Under the pieces are notes generated by a model. It saw nothing but the letters and a program-made list of their open reading frames with translations, was not told the origin of the DNA and did not search any database. From CAWAQA01 sp963784065 (lineage in GTDB: Bacteria; Acidobacteriota; Vicinamibacteria; Vicinamibacterales; UBA2999), in assembly GCA_963784065.1 (NCBI GenBank), contig CAWAQA010000001.1, forward strand, positions 186,001 through 250,000: 64,000 nucleotides of DNA. Direction: 5' to 3'. A program made the position numbers and the translations under genes. This document shows positions 20,824-31,321 of this stretch, piece after piece. Within the stretch, counting starts at the first letter, position 1. Each line of letters starts with the position of its first letter.

Positions 20824-21582
20824 ATGACTACTTCAGAGCTTCAGCAGTTGCTCGATCACGTGCGCTCGGGGACGATCGAGCCGTCGGCGGCGTCCACTCG
20901 GATTCTTGCCGCGCTTCGCATGGCTCCGTTCGAGGACCTCGGCTTTGCGCGTGTTGACACGCACCGGGAGCTTCGCCAGGGATTCCCCGAAGTGATCCTC
21001 GGCCTGGGCAAGACTCCGGCTCAGATTGCGGCCATCGCCGAGCGCATCGTCGCGCGCGGCCAGACGCTGCTCGTGACGCGGGCTCATCCGGAAGCGTACG
21101 ATGCCGTGCGCCTGGTGATTCCGGGCGTGACGTATCACTCCGAGGCACGTGCTATCACATTGCGTCAAGGGGAGATCCAGCGCGGGATCGGTCCGGTGCT
21201 CATCGCGTGCGCGGGCACGTCGGACCTGTCTGTCGCGGAGGAAGCCGCCGTCACCGCAGAGCTTATGGGCAACACGATCGACCGCGCGTACGACGTCGGC
21301 GTCGCCGGCCTTCACCGCCTGCTGGCGGAGCAGCAGCGTCTCCAGGCCGCCCGCGTCGTGATCGTGGTCGCGGGCATGGAAGGCGCGTTGCCCAGCGTCG
21401 TCGCCGGGCTCGTGAAGGTGCCGGTGATTGCCGTCCCAACCAGTGTCGGCTACGGCGCCAGCTTCGGAGGCATCGCCGCGCTGCTGGGCATGCTCAACAG
21501 TTGCGCCAACGGCGTCGCCGTCGTGAACATCGACAACGGCTTCGGCGCCGGCTGCATGGCGAGCCTGATCAATCACTTGTAG
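20824..21582 (+). CDS. larB: Nickel pincer cofactor biosynthesis protein LarB
   Basis: A 252-residue LarB, the carboxylase that starts synthesis of the Ni-pincer cofactor of lactate racemase and related enzymes, by carboxylating nicotinic acid adenine dinucleotide. The C-terminal PurE-like domain shows VLIACAGTSDLSVAEEA, VVIVVAGMEGALPSVVAGL and VPTSVGYGASFGGIAALLGM, with GMEGALPSV diagnostic. Neither larC nor larE is in the window. The stop codon TAG lies inside the first arm of an inverted repeat. Confidence 0.9.
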   Translation: MTTSELQQLLDHVRSGTIEPSAASTRILAALRMAPFEDLGFARVDTHRELRQGFPEVILGLGKTPAQIAAIAERIVARGQTLLVTRAHPEAYDAVRLVIPGVTYHSEARAITLRQGEIQRGIGPVLIACAGTSDLSVAEEAAVTAELMGNTIDRAYDVGVAGLHRLLAEQQRLQAARVVIVVAGMEGALPSVVAGLVKVPVIAVPTSVGYGASFGGIAALLGMLNSCANGVAVVNIDNGFGAGCMASLINHL

Positions 21583-21711
21583 GCCTCAGGGCTCAGGGAT
21601 CAGGGCTCAGGCCCAGGGCTCAGACTCGAGCTTCCTGATCCTGCTCGGATTGCCTGATTCCTGAGGCCTCAGTTCTGAGCCCTGATCCCTGATCCCTGAT
21701 CGCTGAGGCCT
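21581..21711. repeat. Inverted 7-nt microrepeat element after larB
   Basis: Terminal perfect arms aggcctcag (21581-21589) and ctgaggcct (21703-21711). The left arm is a tandem of heptamers (ctcaggg, ctcaggg, atcaggg, ctcaggc). The right arm carries their complements (ctgatcc, ctgatcc, ctgatcg). The larB stop overlaps the first base pair of the element, and mutS2 begins 57 bp beyond it. Confidence 0.8.
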
Positions 21712-21767
21712 GATCTGGTACACTCCTTCGTTGATTCCGCCAGAGCCTTACCGACCGAGTTTCTTCC

Positions 21768-24279
21768 ATGCATGCGGGCGCTTTGAAAGCCCTGGAGTTC
21801 GACCGTATTGTCGAAGTCGTCACCGGGCTGGCGATTACGTCGACCGGCCGCGATCGGCTCGCCCAACTGCACCCGCTGACCGACATCGCGAACAGTAACG
21901 GCCGCACAGCGGGCAACGAGCGAGGGCACCCGTTTCCTCGCCGATCATCCCGGCTTTCCCTTGCGCGCCCCGGCGGACCTCGACGAGATCCTCGATGCGC
22001 TCGGCGTGGAAGGCCGCGCGCTCGAACCGTTGCGCCTGCTCGGACTCGCCGACTATCTCGAATCGATCGAGCAGTCCCGCGGCGCCGTGACCAGGCTCCA
22101 GGCGCCGTTTCCCATCCTGCGTGCGCTCGTCGATACGGTGGCGTCGTTCCGCGGTGAGATCGCGGATGTCCGGCGCAAGATCGATCCGATCGGCGACGTC
22201 GCCGACAACGCCAGCCCGGCGCTGAGCAGCATTCGCGAGCGCCTCCGGCGTCAGCGCGCGAAGCTGCGAACCACGCTCGATTCGTTCCTGCGCGGCCCCG
22301 ACACCGCCAAGTATCTGCAGCAGCAGGTGGTCACCGACCGCAACGGACGCTACGTCCTGATGGTACGCGCCGAGCACCGCTCGTCGATTCCCGGCATCGT
22401 CCACGGCGGTTCCGCCAGCGGCGCCAGCCTGTTTGTCGAGCCGCTCGAGACCGTTGAGATCAACAACGACATCGTGGCGCTCGAGGAGCAGGAAGCCGAA
22501 GAGGTGCGCCGTATCCTGCTGGCGCTGACCGACGCATTCCGCGGCCGCCCGTCCGATCTCGAACGCACCATCGACGTCGCGACCGAGCTCGATGTGATCC
22601 AGGCGTGCGCGCGGTTCTCCGAGATGGTCAACGGCATCGAGCCGATGCTGTCGTCAGACGGCAGCCTCGAGCTGCGCGCCGCCCGGCACCCGCTGCTGAT
22701 GCGCCGGGTGACCAGCCGTCTGCCCGAAAATCAGACCGAGTCTGACTCTACGCACGCGGCAGGACCAGACGGATCAAGTGACGAGCGGATCCCGGAAAGC
22801 CCGGTCCCCGTTGACATCCTCATGACGCCGCCGGCTCGCGTGCTCGTCGTCACCGGGCCGAACACCGGCGGAAAGACCGTGGCGCTCAAGAACGCGGGGT
22901 TGCTCGCGGCGATGGCGCAGGCGGGGCTGCACATCCCGGTTGACAAGGGATCGAAGCTGCCCGTGTTCAAGTCGCTCTTCGCCGACATCGGAGACGAGCA
23001 GTCGATCGCCGCCAGCCTCAGCACCTTTTCCGGGCATATCACGAATGTGGTGTCGATGGACCGCGATCTCGCGCTGCCGGCGCTGATCCTGCTCGACGAG
23101 GTTGGCGCCGGCACCGATCCGGCCGAGGGTGGCGCGCTGGGCATCGCCGTCATCGATCATTTCCGGCAGCGGGGCGCGCACCTGGTGGCCACCACGCACT
23201 ACGACTCGCTGAAGTCGTACGCGTCGACAACCGACGGGGTCGTGAGCGCGGCGTTCGGGTTCAATCCCGAGAACTTTGCGCCGACTTACCGGCTGGTATA
23301 CGGCTCACCCGGGCGCAGCCTGGCCATCGAGATCGCCGCCCGGCTCGGCATGCCGCCGTCGGTCATCGCAGCCGCGCGCGAGAACCTGACGGATCGCGAG
23401 AAGCAGCTTGCGGAACACCTCGCGCGCGTGGACCATGACTTGCGCGCGCTCGAACAGGAGCGCCGCACCGTCGCGCGGGAGCGAGCAGCGGTCGCCGACA
23501 CGGAAAAGTCTCTGCGGACGCGCGACCAGCAGATGCGCGACCGCGAGGAAGCGCTGCGCCGCCGCCTCAATGCCAAGGTGGACGACCAGGTGCGCGAGGC
23601 GCGCCGCGAGATCGACGCCGTGGTCGAAGGATTGAAGACGCGGGCTGCCGAACTGTCGCAGCAGGCGGCCGTCCGCCTCCGGTCCGGCGACAAGGTCCGC
23701 GCCGCGGGCATCAGCACGGGCGACACGGGAGCCGCTCGCTCCGACGCGCGCGCCGCCCTCGACGCGATCGTCGAACGGCTGAAGACGGGAGACGACGTTC
23801 CGGCAGCCGCCGTGCCGCCGGCGCCAACCGCGACCGTGGAGCCTGGCGTCAAAGTGTCGGTGGGCGCCCTGGGCCTGGAAGGCACGGTCATCGAGGTCCA
23901 CGGCAAACACGCAGAGGTCGACGTCCGCGGCAAGCGGCTGCGCGCCGCGCTACGCGACCTGCGCGTGATCGGCGCCGCATCCACGACGGCGACGGTCCGC
24001 GTGAACGTGGACCTGCAGCCACGCGGCGAAGCGCTGCGATCGGAGCTGAACGTCATCGGCAATACCGTGGACGAAGCGATTACACGAGTCGAGAAGTTCC
24101 TCGACGAATCGACCGTGACCGATCTGCGCGAGCTGCGTATCATCCACGGTCACGGGACGGGGCAATTGCGACGGGCCATCTCCGAGTTCCTCAAGAACCA
24201 TCCGCTCGTCGCGCGCTTCGCGCTGGCGCCGCAGGAGCAAGGCGGGGGCGGCGCCACGATCGTGGAGCTGAAGGATTGA
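21768..24279 (+). CDS. mutS2: Endonuclease MutS2 (one frameshift)
   Basis: MutS-family ATPase with a C-terminal Smr nuclease domain, involved in recombination control or ribosome-collision rescue. The start MHAGALKALEFDRIVEVV runs to LHPLTDIA. One extra base near 21893 shifts the frame, after which APADLDEILDALGVEGR continues. Walker A is TGPNTGGKTVALK and Walker B LILLDEVGAGTDPAEGG. A long coiled coil lies around codons 480-570. The Smr domain has LRELRIIHGHGTGQLRRAI. Corrected length is about 836 residues. The intact part begins at 21897. Confidence 0.92.
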
Positions 24280-24300
24280 TGCGTCCGTCATTTTCACGGG

Positions 24301-24366
24301 CCGCGGAGACGCGGAGTCGCGGAGGCCATGCGGGCTGTTCGGCGCCGCGTCTCCGCGTCTCCGCGG
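24301..24366. repeat. Inverted microrepeat element between mutS2 and dnaG
   Basis: A 16-bp perfect inverted repeat, ccgcggagacgcggag (24301-24316) and ctccgcgtctccgcgg (24351-24366). Each arm is built of an 8-nt unit (cgcggaga, cgcggagt, cgcggagg). The element lies 22 bp after the mutS2 stop and ends 26 bp before the dnaG GTG, so a transcript through both genes would carry a strong hairpin in the dnaG leader. Confidence 0.8.
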
Positions 24367-24391
24367 TTCCGTGCGAGCAAGCGGGACGATA

Positions 24392-26164
24392 GTGGCCCTC
24401 TTCCCGCAGCAGTTCATCGACGACCTGAAGCACAACGCCGACATCGTCGTCGTCGTTCAGGATTACGTGTCGCTGAAGAAGACGGGAGCCACGTACAAGG
24501 GTCTGTGCCCGTTTCACGGGGAGAAATCGCCGTCGTTCCATGTCAACCGGGACAAGGGCTTCTTCCACTGCTTCGGCTGCGGCGTCGGCGGGGACGTGTT
24601 CAAGTTCCTCGAGCTGCAGGAGAAGGTCGGCTTTCAGGACGCCGTCAAGCAGCTCGCGCAGCGCTTCGGCATGACGCTTCCGGAGCTGGAACAAACCGAC
24701 GATCAGCGCGCCAACGCCGCCGAGCGCGAGGCGCTGCTCAAGGTCCACGAAAGCGCGGCGGCGTGGTTCCGGGAACAGCTCGCGTCGCCAGCCGGCGCCC
24801 GCGTCCGCAGTCAGATTGGCGACCGCGGTATCACGGACGAGACAGTCCAGGCGCTCGGCCTTGGTTTTGCTCCGCGCTCCCGCGACGCCCTCAAGCAGGC
24901 GCTCCTCAAGCAGGGGTTTTCCCAAAGCGTGCTCTTGCGGGCCGGCCTGCTCGTTCAGCGTGATGACGGCGATGCGATTGACCGGTTCAGGAACCGCTTG
25001 ATGATTCCGATCTGCCGGGACGCCGGATCGGTAATCGCTTTTGGCGGCCGCGCCGTAGATAGCGATCAGCAGCCCAAGTACCTGAACTCTCCCGAGACGC
25101 CGATCTACACGAAGAGCCGCACGCTGTACGGGCTGAACCTCAGCAAGACGGCGATCCGCCAGGGCGGCTTTGCGGTGGTCGTCGAAGGGTATTTCGACTT
25201 CGCACAGGTGTACCAGGCCGGCTTCCAGGCGGTCGTGGCGTCCTGCGGGACGGCGTTGACCCCGCAGCAGGCTCAACAGCTGCGGCGCTTCACAGGCAAG
25301 GTTGTGCTGAGCTTCGACCCGGATGCGGCGGGCCAGGGCGCCGCGGCCAAATCGTGTGAAATGCTGGTGGCCGAGGGGTTCAACGTGAACGTCGCCATAC
25401 TGCCGGCGGGCGAAGACCCCGATACGTTCGTCAGGACACGTGGCCGGACCGAGTACGCCGAGCGCCTGTTCCAGTCGCAGCCTTACCTCGAGTACCTCCT
25501 GGACCGGGTCGCTGCGAACCACGACCTGAACACGGATGAAGGCCGGGTTCAATTTCTCTCCGAGATGCTGCCGATTGCCGGCCGGATTCCAGAAGCGACG
25601 ATGCGGGACCGGTTTGCGGATCGGCTGGCGTTCAAGGCCAGGGTCACCGACGACCTGGTGCGGGCCGAGATCCGGAAGGCAGTCGTTCACAAACAAACCA
25701 CCCTGCCGCGACGCGAGATGCTGAGCGTTGGACAGGTCACCAACGCGGAAAAAGGCCTGATCTGGTGGCTGGTGCACGAACCAGCCCCGGCGCTGGCGGC
25801 GGTGGCGGGCCTGGACCCGGCGGATTTGGAGGGGCTGGCGGCTCGTTCAGTGCTGGATCTCGCGCGCAAACTGAACGAAGATAGGGGTTTCGCTCCAACC
25901 GCGTTACTCGAGCGTCTAAGCATGGTGGAGGCCCAGCTCGTCACGGGGATTGCGAACGAGCCGAAGCCCCCCACGCTGTCGGTCGAGTCCTGTGCGCTCG
26001 CGTTCCGCAAGGCGCGGTACGAACGGGAGCGCGCGGTAGTGCGGCGGGAGATCGAGCGGCTGCAAAGCACTGGCGGCGCGAGCGACCACGACGTCAACGC
26101 GCTGCTCGCCAGGAATGGTCACCTGGGCCGCATGATTCAGGCGCTGGTCATATCGGAGGAATAG
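24392..26164 (+). CDS. dnaG: DNA primase
   Basis: A 590-residue primase that makes RNA primers for replication. The N-terminal zinc finger has CPFHGEKSPSFHV and FHCFGCG. The TOPRIM core has VVVEGYFDFAQVY, SCGTALTP and LSFDPDAAGQGAA. A C-terminal helicase-binding region follows. I chose GTG 24392 (VALFPQQFIDDLK), matching the usual N-terminus; GTG 24371 adds seven residues. The stop is 3 bp before rpoD, in the classic primase-sigma order of the macromolecular synthesis operon. Confidence 0.95.
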   Translation: MALFPQQFIDDLKHNADIVVVVQDYVSLKKTGATYKGLCPFHGEKSPSFHVNRDKGFFHCFGCGVGGDVFKFLELQEKVGFQDAVKQLAQRFGMTLPELEQTDDQRANAAEREALLKVHESAAAWFREQLASPAGARVRSQIGDRGITDETVQALGLGFAPRSRDALKQALLKQGFSQSVLLRAGLLVQRDDGDAIDRFRNRLMIPICRDAGSVIAFGGRAVDSDQQPKYLNSPETPIYTKSRTLYGLNLSKTAIRQGGFAVVVEGYFDFAQVYQAGFQAVVASCGTALTPQQAQQLRRFTGKVVLSFDPDAAGQGAAAKSCEMLVAEGFNVNVAILPAGEDPDTFVRTRGRTEYAERLFQSQPYLEYLLDRVAANHDLNTDEGRVQFLSEMLPIAGRIPEATMRDRFADRLAFKARVTDDLVRAEIRKAVVHKQTTLPRREMLSVGQVTNAEKGLIWWLVHEPAPALAAVAGLDPADLEGLAARSVLDLARKLNEDRGFAPTALLERLSMVEAQLVTGIANEPKPPTLSVESCALAFRKARYERERAVVRREIERLQSTGGASDHDVNALLARNGHLGRMIQALVISEE

Positions 26165-26167
26165 AAC

Positions 26168-27868
<1,701 letters not shown>

Positions 27869-27870
27869 CG

Positions 27871-27969
27871 CATTTGCGATTGGCGAGGTGAGTGATTGGC
27901 GGCTCCGGATGCGTCGACGCAGCCGGGCCACGTGTTCCACGGCAAATCACGATTCACGAATCGCAAATG
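27871..27969. repeat. Inverted microrepeat element between rpoD and tRNA
   Basis: Perfect 11-bp arms catttgcgatt (27871-27881) and aatcgcaaatg (27959-27969). The right arm shows heptamers aatcacg, attcacg, aatcgca; the left arm has related gcgattgg and gtgattgg units. It begins 3 bp after the rpoD stop and ends 6 bp before the tRNA, filling the intergenic space. It could act as the rpoD 3' hairpin. Confidence 0.75.
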
Positions 27970-27975
27970 AATTGC

Positions 27976-28048
27976 GGGCCCGTAGCTCAGCGGTTAGAGC
28001 GGCCGGCTCATAATCGGTTGGTCCCAGGTTCGAATCCTGGCGGGCCCA
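27976..28048 (+). tRNA. tRNA with CAU anticodon, probably tRNA-Ile2 (or elongator Met)
   Basis: A full cloverleaf of 73 nt. The acceptor GGGCCCG pairs with CGGGCCC, the D arm is GCTC/GAGC, and the anticodon stem GCCGG/TCGGT holds loop CTCATAA. The variable region TGGTC and T arm CCAGG/CCTGG follow. Discriminator A; CCA is not encoded. The sequence after the anticodon loop (TCGGTTGGTC) resembles E. coli tRNA-Ile2, whose C34 is changed to lysidine, more than elongator Met. The two cannot be separated with certainty by eye. Confidence 0.9.
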
Positions 28049-28058
28049 CTCACGAGAT

Positions 28059-28084
28059 CAAGGCACAATGCTCAAGGCCCAATG
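28059..28084. repeat. Tandem 14-bp (2 x 7) repeat supplying a start codon
   Basis: caaggcacaatg (28059-28070) is repeated 14 bp later as caaggcccaatg (28073-28084). The heptamers read caaggca, caatgct, caaggcc, caatgac. The last ATG is the start codon of the zinc-ribbon gene. No inverted arm is visible here. Confidence 0.6.
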
Positions 28085-28825
28085 ACGCAAGACCTCGAGC
28101 GTTTAATCAACCTCCAACACCTCGATTCCACGATCCACGATGCGCGGCAGGCAATCGCGGCGCATCCTCAGCGGCTGGCCGACGCCGACGCGCGCCTGGC
28201 CGAAGCGGAGGCGGCCGTCGAGATCACCCGGCACCGCCTCAAAGACAGCCAGGACTCCCGCCGTGCCCTCGAGAAAGATGCCGCCCTCTACCAGAGCCGC
28301 CTGACCAAGTTCAAGGACCAGCTCTCGGCCGTCAAGACCAACCGCGAATACACCGCCATGCAGCACGAAATCGCGACCGCGCAGACCGACCTCGGTGCGG
28401 CCGAAGAGAAGGTGCTCGAACGCATGATGGAAGGCGACGCGGTGGCGGCCGACCTGAAGCAGGCCGAAGCCGCGCTCGCGTCCTTGCGCAAGCAGGTGGA
28501 GGCCGAGAAGAAGGAGCTGGCCGAGGAGCTGACCGGCGTGCAGGGTTCGCTCGCCAAGGCGTCCGAATCGCGCGCGTCGCTCGTCAAGGAGCTGGAACCG
28601 CGGCTTCTCGCGCTGTTCGAGCAGGTGGCGCGAGCGCGCAAGGGCGTCGCCCTCTGCCGGGCCACGCGCGATGGCCTCTGCTCGGTGTGCCACGTGCGTC
28701 TGCGGCCCGCGGTGTTCCAGCAGGTCCGTCACAACGACACCATCGTGCAGTGCGACAGCTGCCAGCGCATTCTGTACTACGTGCCGCCCCCGCCGCCAGT
28801 TGAACACCCCATCGTCCGGACGTAG
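28082..28825 (+). CDS. Coiled-coil protein with C-terminal C4 zinc ribbon
   Basis: A 247-residue protein. Residues of about 1-180 are almost entirely helical coiled coil rich in Ala, Glu, Lys and Arg, including FKDQLSAVKTNREYTAMQHEI. The C-terminus has two cysteine pairs, CSVCHVRLRP and CDSCQRILYY, forming a zinc ribbon. This is the CdsZ/zf-RING_7-type family, conserved in many bacteria beside RNase H or NIF3 genes, with poorly known function. It is followed by the RNase H-like gene after 9 bp. The ATG lies within a microrepeat. Confidence 0.82.
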   Translation: MTQDLERLINLQHLDSTIHDARQAIAAHPQRLADADARLAEAEAAVEITRHRLKDSQDSRRALEKDAALYQSRLTKFKDQLSAVKTNREYTAMQHEIATAQTDLGAAEEKVLERMMEGDAVAADLKQAEAALASLRKQVEAEKKELAEELTGVQGSLAKASESRASLVKELEPRLLALFEQVARARKGVALCRATRDGLCSVCHVRLRPAVFQQVRHNDTIVQCDSCQRILYYVPPPPPVEHPIVRT

Positions 28826-28834
28826 TTGGCTGTG

Positions 28835-29278
28835 ATGCAGCCGTCCCTCTTCGGTCCCGTTCGCGGCGGCTCGGCCATCGCGAACATCGATGGCGGATCA
28901 CGCGGCAATCCCGGGCCCGCCGGCTACGGCGTCCACATCGAACAGGACGACGGCACCGTCGTCGAGCTCAAGGAGTCGCTCGGCGTCGCCACCAATAACG
29001 TCGCTGAGTACAACGGCCTGCTCGCGGCGCTTCGCTGGGCCGTGGAGCACGGCCTGAGGACGCTGCACGTGCGCTCCGACTCGGAGTTGCTCGTCAAGCA
29101 GATGAAGGGCGTCTACCGGGTGAAGAGTCCCGGCCTGCAGACGCTCTATGAAGAGGCGCGCGCGCTGACGCGGCAGATCGGCCGCGTGACCTTCGAGCAC
29201 GTGCGGCGGGAATTCAACAAGGACGCCGACCGGCTCGCCAACGAGGCCATGGACGAAGCTGCCGCCGCGCAGGCGTGA
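28835..29278 (+). CDS. Ribonuclease HI-family protein
   Basis: About 147 residues. The RNase H fold core is NIDGGSRGNPGPAGYGVHI, NVAEYNGLLAALRWA and VRSDSELLVKQMKGVY, and the last acidic residue is in NKDADRLANEAMD. These give the D-E-D-D metal-binding set. It cleaves RNA in RNA-DNA hybrids. In-frame TTG 28826 and GTG 28832 are alternative starts. It probably forms an operon with the zinc-ribbon gene. Confidence 0.88.
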   Translation: MQPSLFGPVRGGSAIANIDGGSRGNPGPAGYGVHIEQDDGTVVELKESLGVATNNVAEYNGLLAALRWAVEHGLRTLHVRSDSELLVKQMKGVYRVKSPGLQTLYEEARALTRQIGRVTFEHVRREFNKDADRLANEAMDEAAAAQA

Positions 29279-29380
29279 ACGCCGGCCCACGCATTTCCGG
29301 CCGTTCGGCGCCTCAATCTGCGCCGGAGCGAGGCACGGCCGCGACGCATGCGGCGTGGGATTTGCTTTTCAAGTGATGGA

Positions 29381-29581
29381 ATGGCTGAACGAAACCCACC
29401 GTCCTGGGACGAGATCAGGGGGCTGATCGAACGCGTGGATGAGGTCTGCAAGGAGTCGGAAAAGGTGCGGGATCGCGCGGATCATTCAATGCGGCAGCGC
29501 CCCATCTGGCCCGACCGAAGGCGCACGGGACGGTCATTGGACCCGCCTTCCCCTCCGGATGACGGTAAGAAACCGACCTAG
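29381..29581 (+). CDS. Small hypothetical protein (66 aa)
   Basis: A short frame beginning MAERNPPSWDEIRGLIERVD, with an amphipathic helix (IRGLIERVDEVCKESEKVRD) and a Pro/Arg-rich tail. The helix reads like a real soluble protein and a purine-rich stretch precedes the ATG. I recognise no function. It lies between the RNase H gene and the convergent pgeF. Confidence 0.45.
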   Translation: MAERNPPSWDEIRGLIERVDEVCKESEKVRDRADHSMRQRPIWPDRRRTGRSLDPPSPPDDGKKPT

Positions 29582-29616
29582 CGCTGGGTAGCGGGCGACC
29601 CCAAATCGCCCAAGTA

Positions 29617-30398
29617 CTACCCTCGCGCCCGGATCACCCCGGCCAGCCGGCCCGCTCTATCCTTCTCCGCTCGGAACGATGTCAGCACCTCCAAATGCAT
29701 CGCCGTGCACAGCCCGGCTGTGTAGATGCGCTCGTCATTTACGCCAGCAAGGATGAGCTGATCTCTGTTCGCGCCCGCGATGTCGAGACTCATATCCGGC
29801 GTTCGGTCGTCCCCCTCGCGGGCGGGCGGGCGAGAAACCAGCGGTCGATCAGGTAGCGGGGATGCCCCGCAGCCGCAAATGCATCGACGAGATCCGATCC
29901 AACCTCGTAGCAGCACCCGCCGATGCTGGGACCAATCGCCACGCTCAGGTCGGCAGGATCGACGCCGAACTCCACGCCAAGCGTCACCACCGCGACCCGT
30001 GCCGCGGATGCCGCCGTCCCACGCCATCCCGCGTGGACGGCGGCGACGGCGCCCGTTCGCGGATCCGCCATCAGGAGCGGCACGCAGTCGGCGGCCCGCA
30101 CGGCAATCGCGGTGTCTGGCTTGTTGGAGACGAGGATGTCGGCTTGAGAAGGCCCCGACGGCGCCGGCTGATCCCTCCGGATCACGACGGCGTGATTGCC
30201 GTGCACCTGCGCCAGGCTCACCACGTCCGTCGCGCCAACGGCGTCCGCGATACGCGCCCAGTCGGATGCCGATGACAACTGCAGTGTACGAGTGGTGAAC
30301 AGGTTCGGTGCAACCGCGTCGATTGCCCGGCATCTCAGGGCCGGTCCCCATGATTCCTCGGTCCAGTAGAAGGGATCGGAGACAACTGGAAGTGTCAT
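29617..30398 (-). CDS. pgeF: Multicopper polyphenol oxidase/laccase-domain protein PgeF (frameshift)
   Basis: YfiH/PgeF family, a purine nucleoside or peptidoglycan-editing enzyme. It starts MTLPVVSDPFYWTEES, then LAQVHGNHAVVI, AVRAADCVPLLMADP and VAAVHAGWRGTAA, and finally IGPSIGGCCYEVG, supplying the metal-binding Cys/His set. Near 29815-29835 the phase changes and the end continues TPDMSLDIAGANRDQLILAGV to VIRARG. Corrected length of about 260 residues is normal. The span is off by two modulo three, so it needs two insertions or one deletion. Divergent from acpS by 17 bp. Confidence 0.85.
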
Positions 30399-30415
30399 GT
30401 AGGATCGACCGACTG

Positions 30416-30796
30416 ATGGACATTATAGGTCTCGGCATCGATGCCACGGAGATCGCCCGCGTGGCTGCCACGATCGAGCGCTATGGCGACCGGTTCCTCG
30501 CGAAGGTGTTCACCGCCGGGGAGATTGCGTACTGTCGCCGCAAGCGCGATGCGGCCTCGTCGTTCGCGGCCCGCTTCGCGGCGAAGGAAGCCGCAATGAA
30601 GGCGCTCGGCACGGGCTTCTCGCGTGGAGTGTTCTGGACCGGCATCGAGGTCGTGCGCCGCGGCGGGCCGCCGCAGCTCCAGTTCCACGCGGGCGCGGCG
30701 GCGCGGTTCGCCGCCATGGGCGCAACGGGCTCCCTCGTAACGCTCACGCACTCGCGGGAGCTCGCCATCGCCCACGTGATGCTGGTCCGCGACTAG
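30416..30796 (+). CDS. acpS: Holo-[acyl-carrier-protein] synthase
   Basis: A 126-residue phosphopantetheinyl transferase that activates ACP for fatty-acid synthesis. The motif IGLGIDATEIARV has the first metal-binding Asp. RFAAKEAAMKALGTGF is the second signature with the catalytic Glu/Lys. The end TLTHSRELAIAHVMLV is also typical. The reading frame is intact. It starts 17 bp from the divergent pgeF ATG. Confidence 0.93.
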   Translation: MDIIGLGIDATEIARVAATIERYGDRFLAKVFTAGEIAYCRRKRDAASSFAARFAAKEAAMKALGTGFSRGVFWTGIEVVRRGGPPQLQFHAGAAARFAAMGATGSLVTLTHSRELAIAHVMLVRD

Positions 30797-30949
30797 CAAC
30801 TGGCGTTTACACTTCGGATCGCCGCTCCAGCAGCGGCGTTTGGCCCGTCTCGCGAACCGCTTTCCTCTCAATCGCTTGCCGCAACGCGACGTGATGCGTC
30901 GCCGCGGCCGTCTCTTTGCCTCCTCTGCCGGTGCCCGCCTTCGCTCGAC

Positions 30950-31288
30950 ATGGACACGAGCTTCGGCGCGGCAAGCGAGGACGCCGTGGTCGTCAAAATC
31001 ACACCGAATGACAAGAACAACCCGCCCGGAAAGCTCGCGGACGCCGAGCTGCACTTCACCGATGGAGTGCTCGAAGGGCTGAAACTGATCGGCTTTTCCG
31101 TGTGGGAGCGGCGGACGGGCAACGGCCGCAACGTGACGTTTCCCGCGCGTCAGTACTCCGTCAACGGCGAGCGCCGGACGTTCGCGCTGCTGCGGCCGCT
31201 CACCGACGCCACGGCCCAGGAACGCTTGCGCGAGCTGATCCTGCAGGCATACGCAGAGTTCGAGGAGAAGGCCGCGGTGCCCTCCTAG
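30950..31288 (+). CDS. Hypothetical protein (112 aa), weakly SpoVG-like
   Basis: A 112-residue soluble protein, with VVKITPNDKNNPPGKLADAE, GLKLIGFSVWERRTGNGRNV, FPARQYSVNGERRTFALLRP and a C-terminal helix LRELILQAYAEFEEK. The pattern of a small beta sheet, a substrate-like KRTG-type turn and a final helix recalls SpoVG, but similarity is too weak to assign. It ends 33 bp before the convergent membrane glycosyltransferase. A 153-bp pyrimidine-rich leader precedes it and shows nothing clear. Confidence 0.5.
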   Translation: MDTSFGAASEDAVVVKITPNDKNNPPGKLADAELHFTDGVLEGLKLIGFSVWERRTGNGRNVTFPARQYSVNGERRTFALLRPLTDATAQERLRELILQAYAEFEEKAAVPS

Positions 31289-31321
31289 GGGGCGTCGCCG
31301 CCGCACTGGTGCGGTGGGTTC

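Noticed and set aside
30797..30949. A riboswitch in the leader of the 30950 gene
   Set aside because: The region is pyrimidine-rich without recognisable conserved structure.
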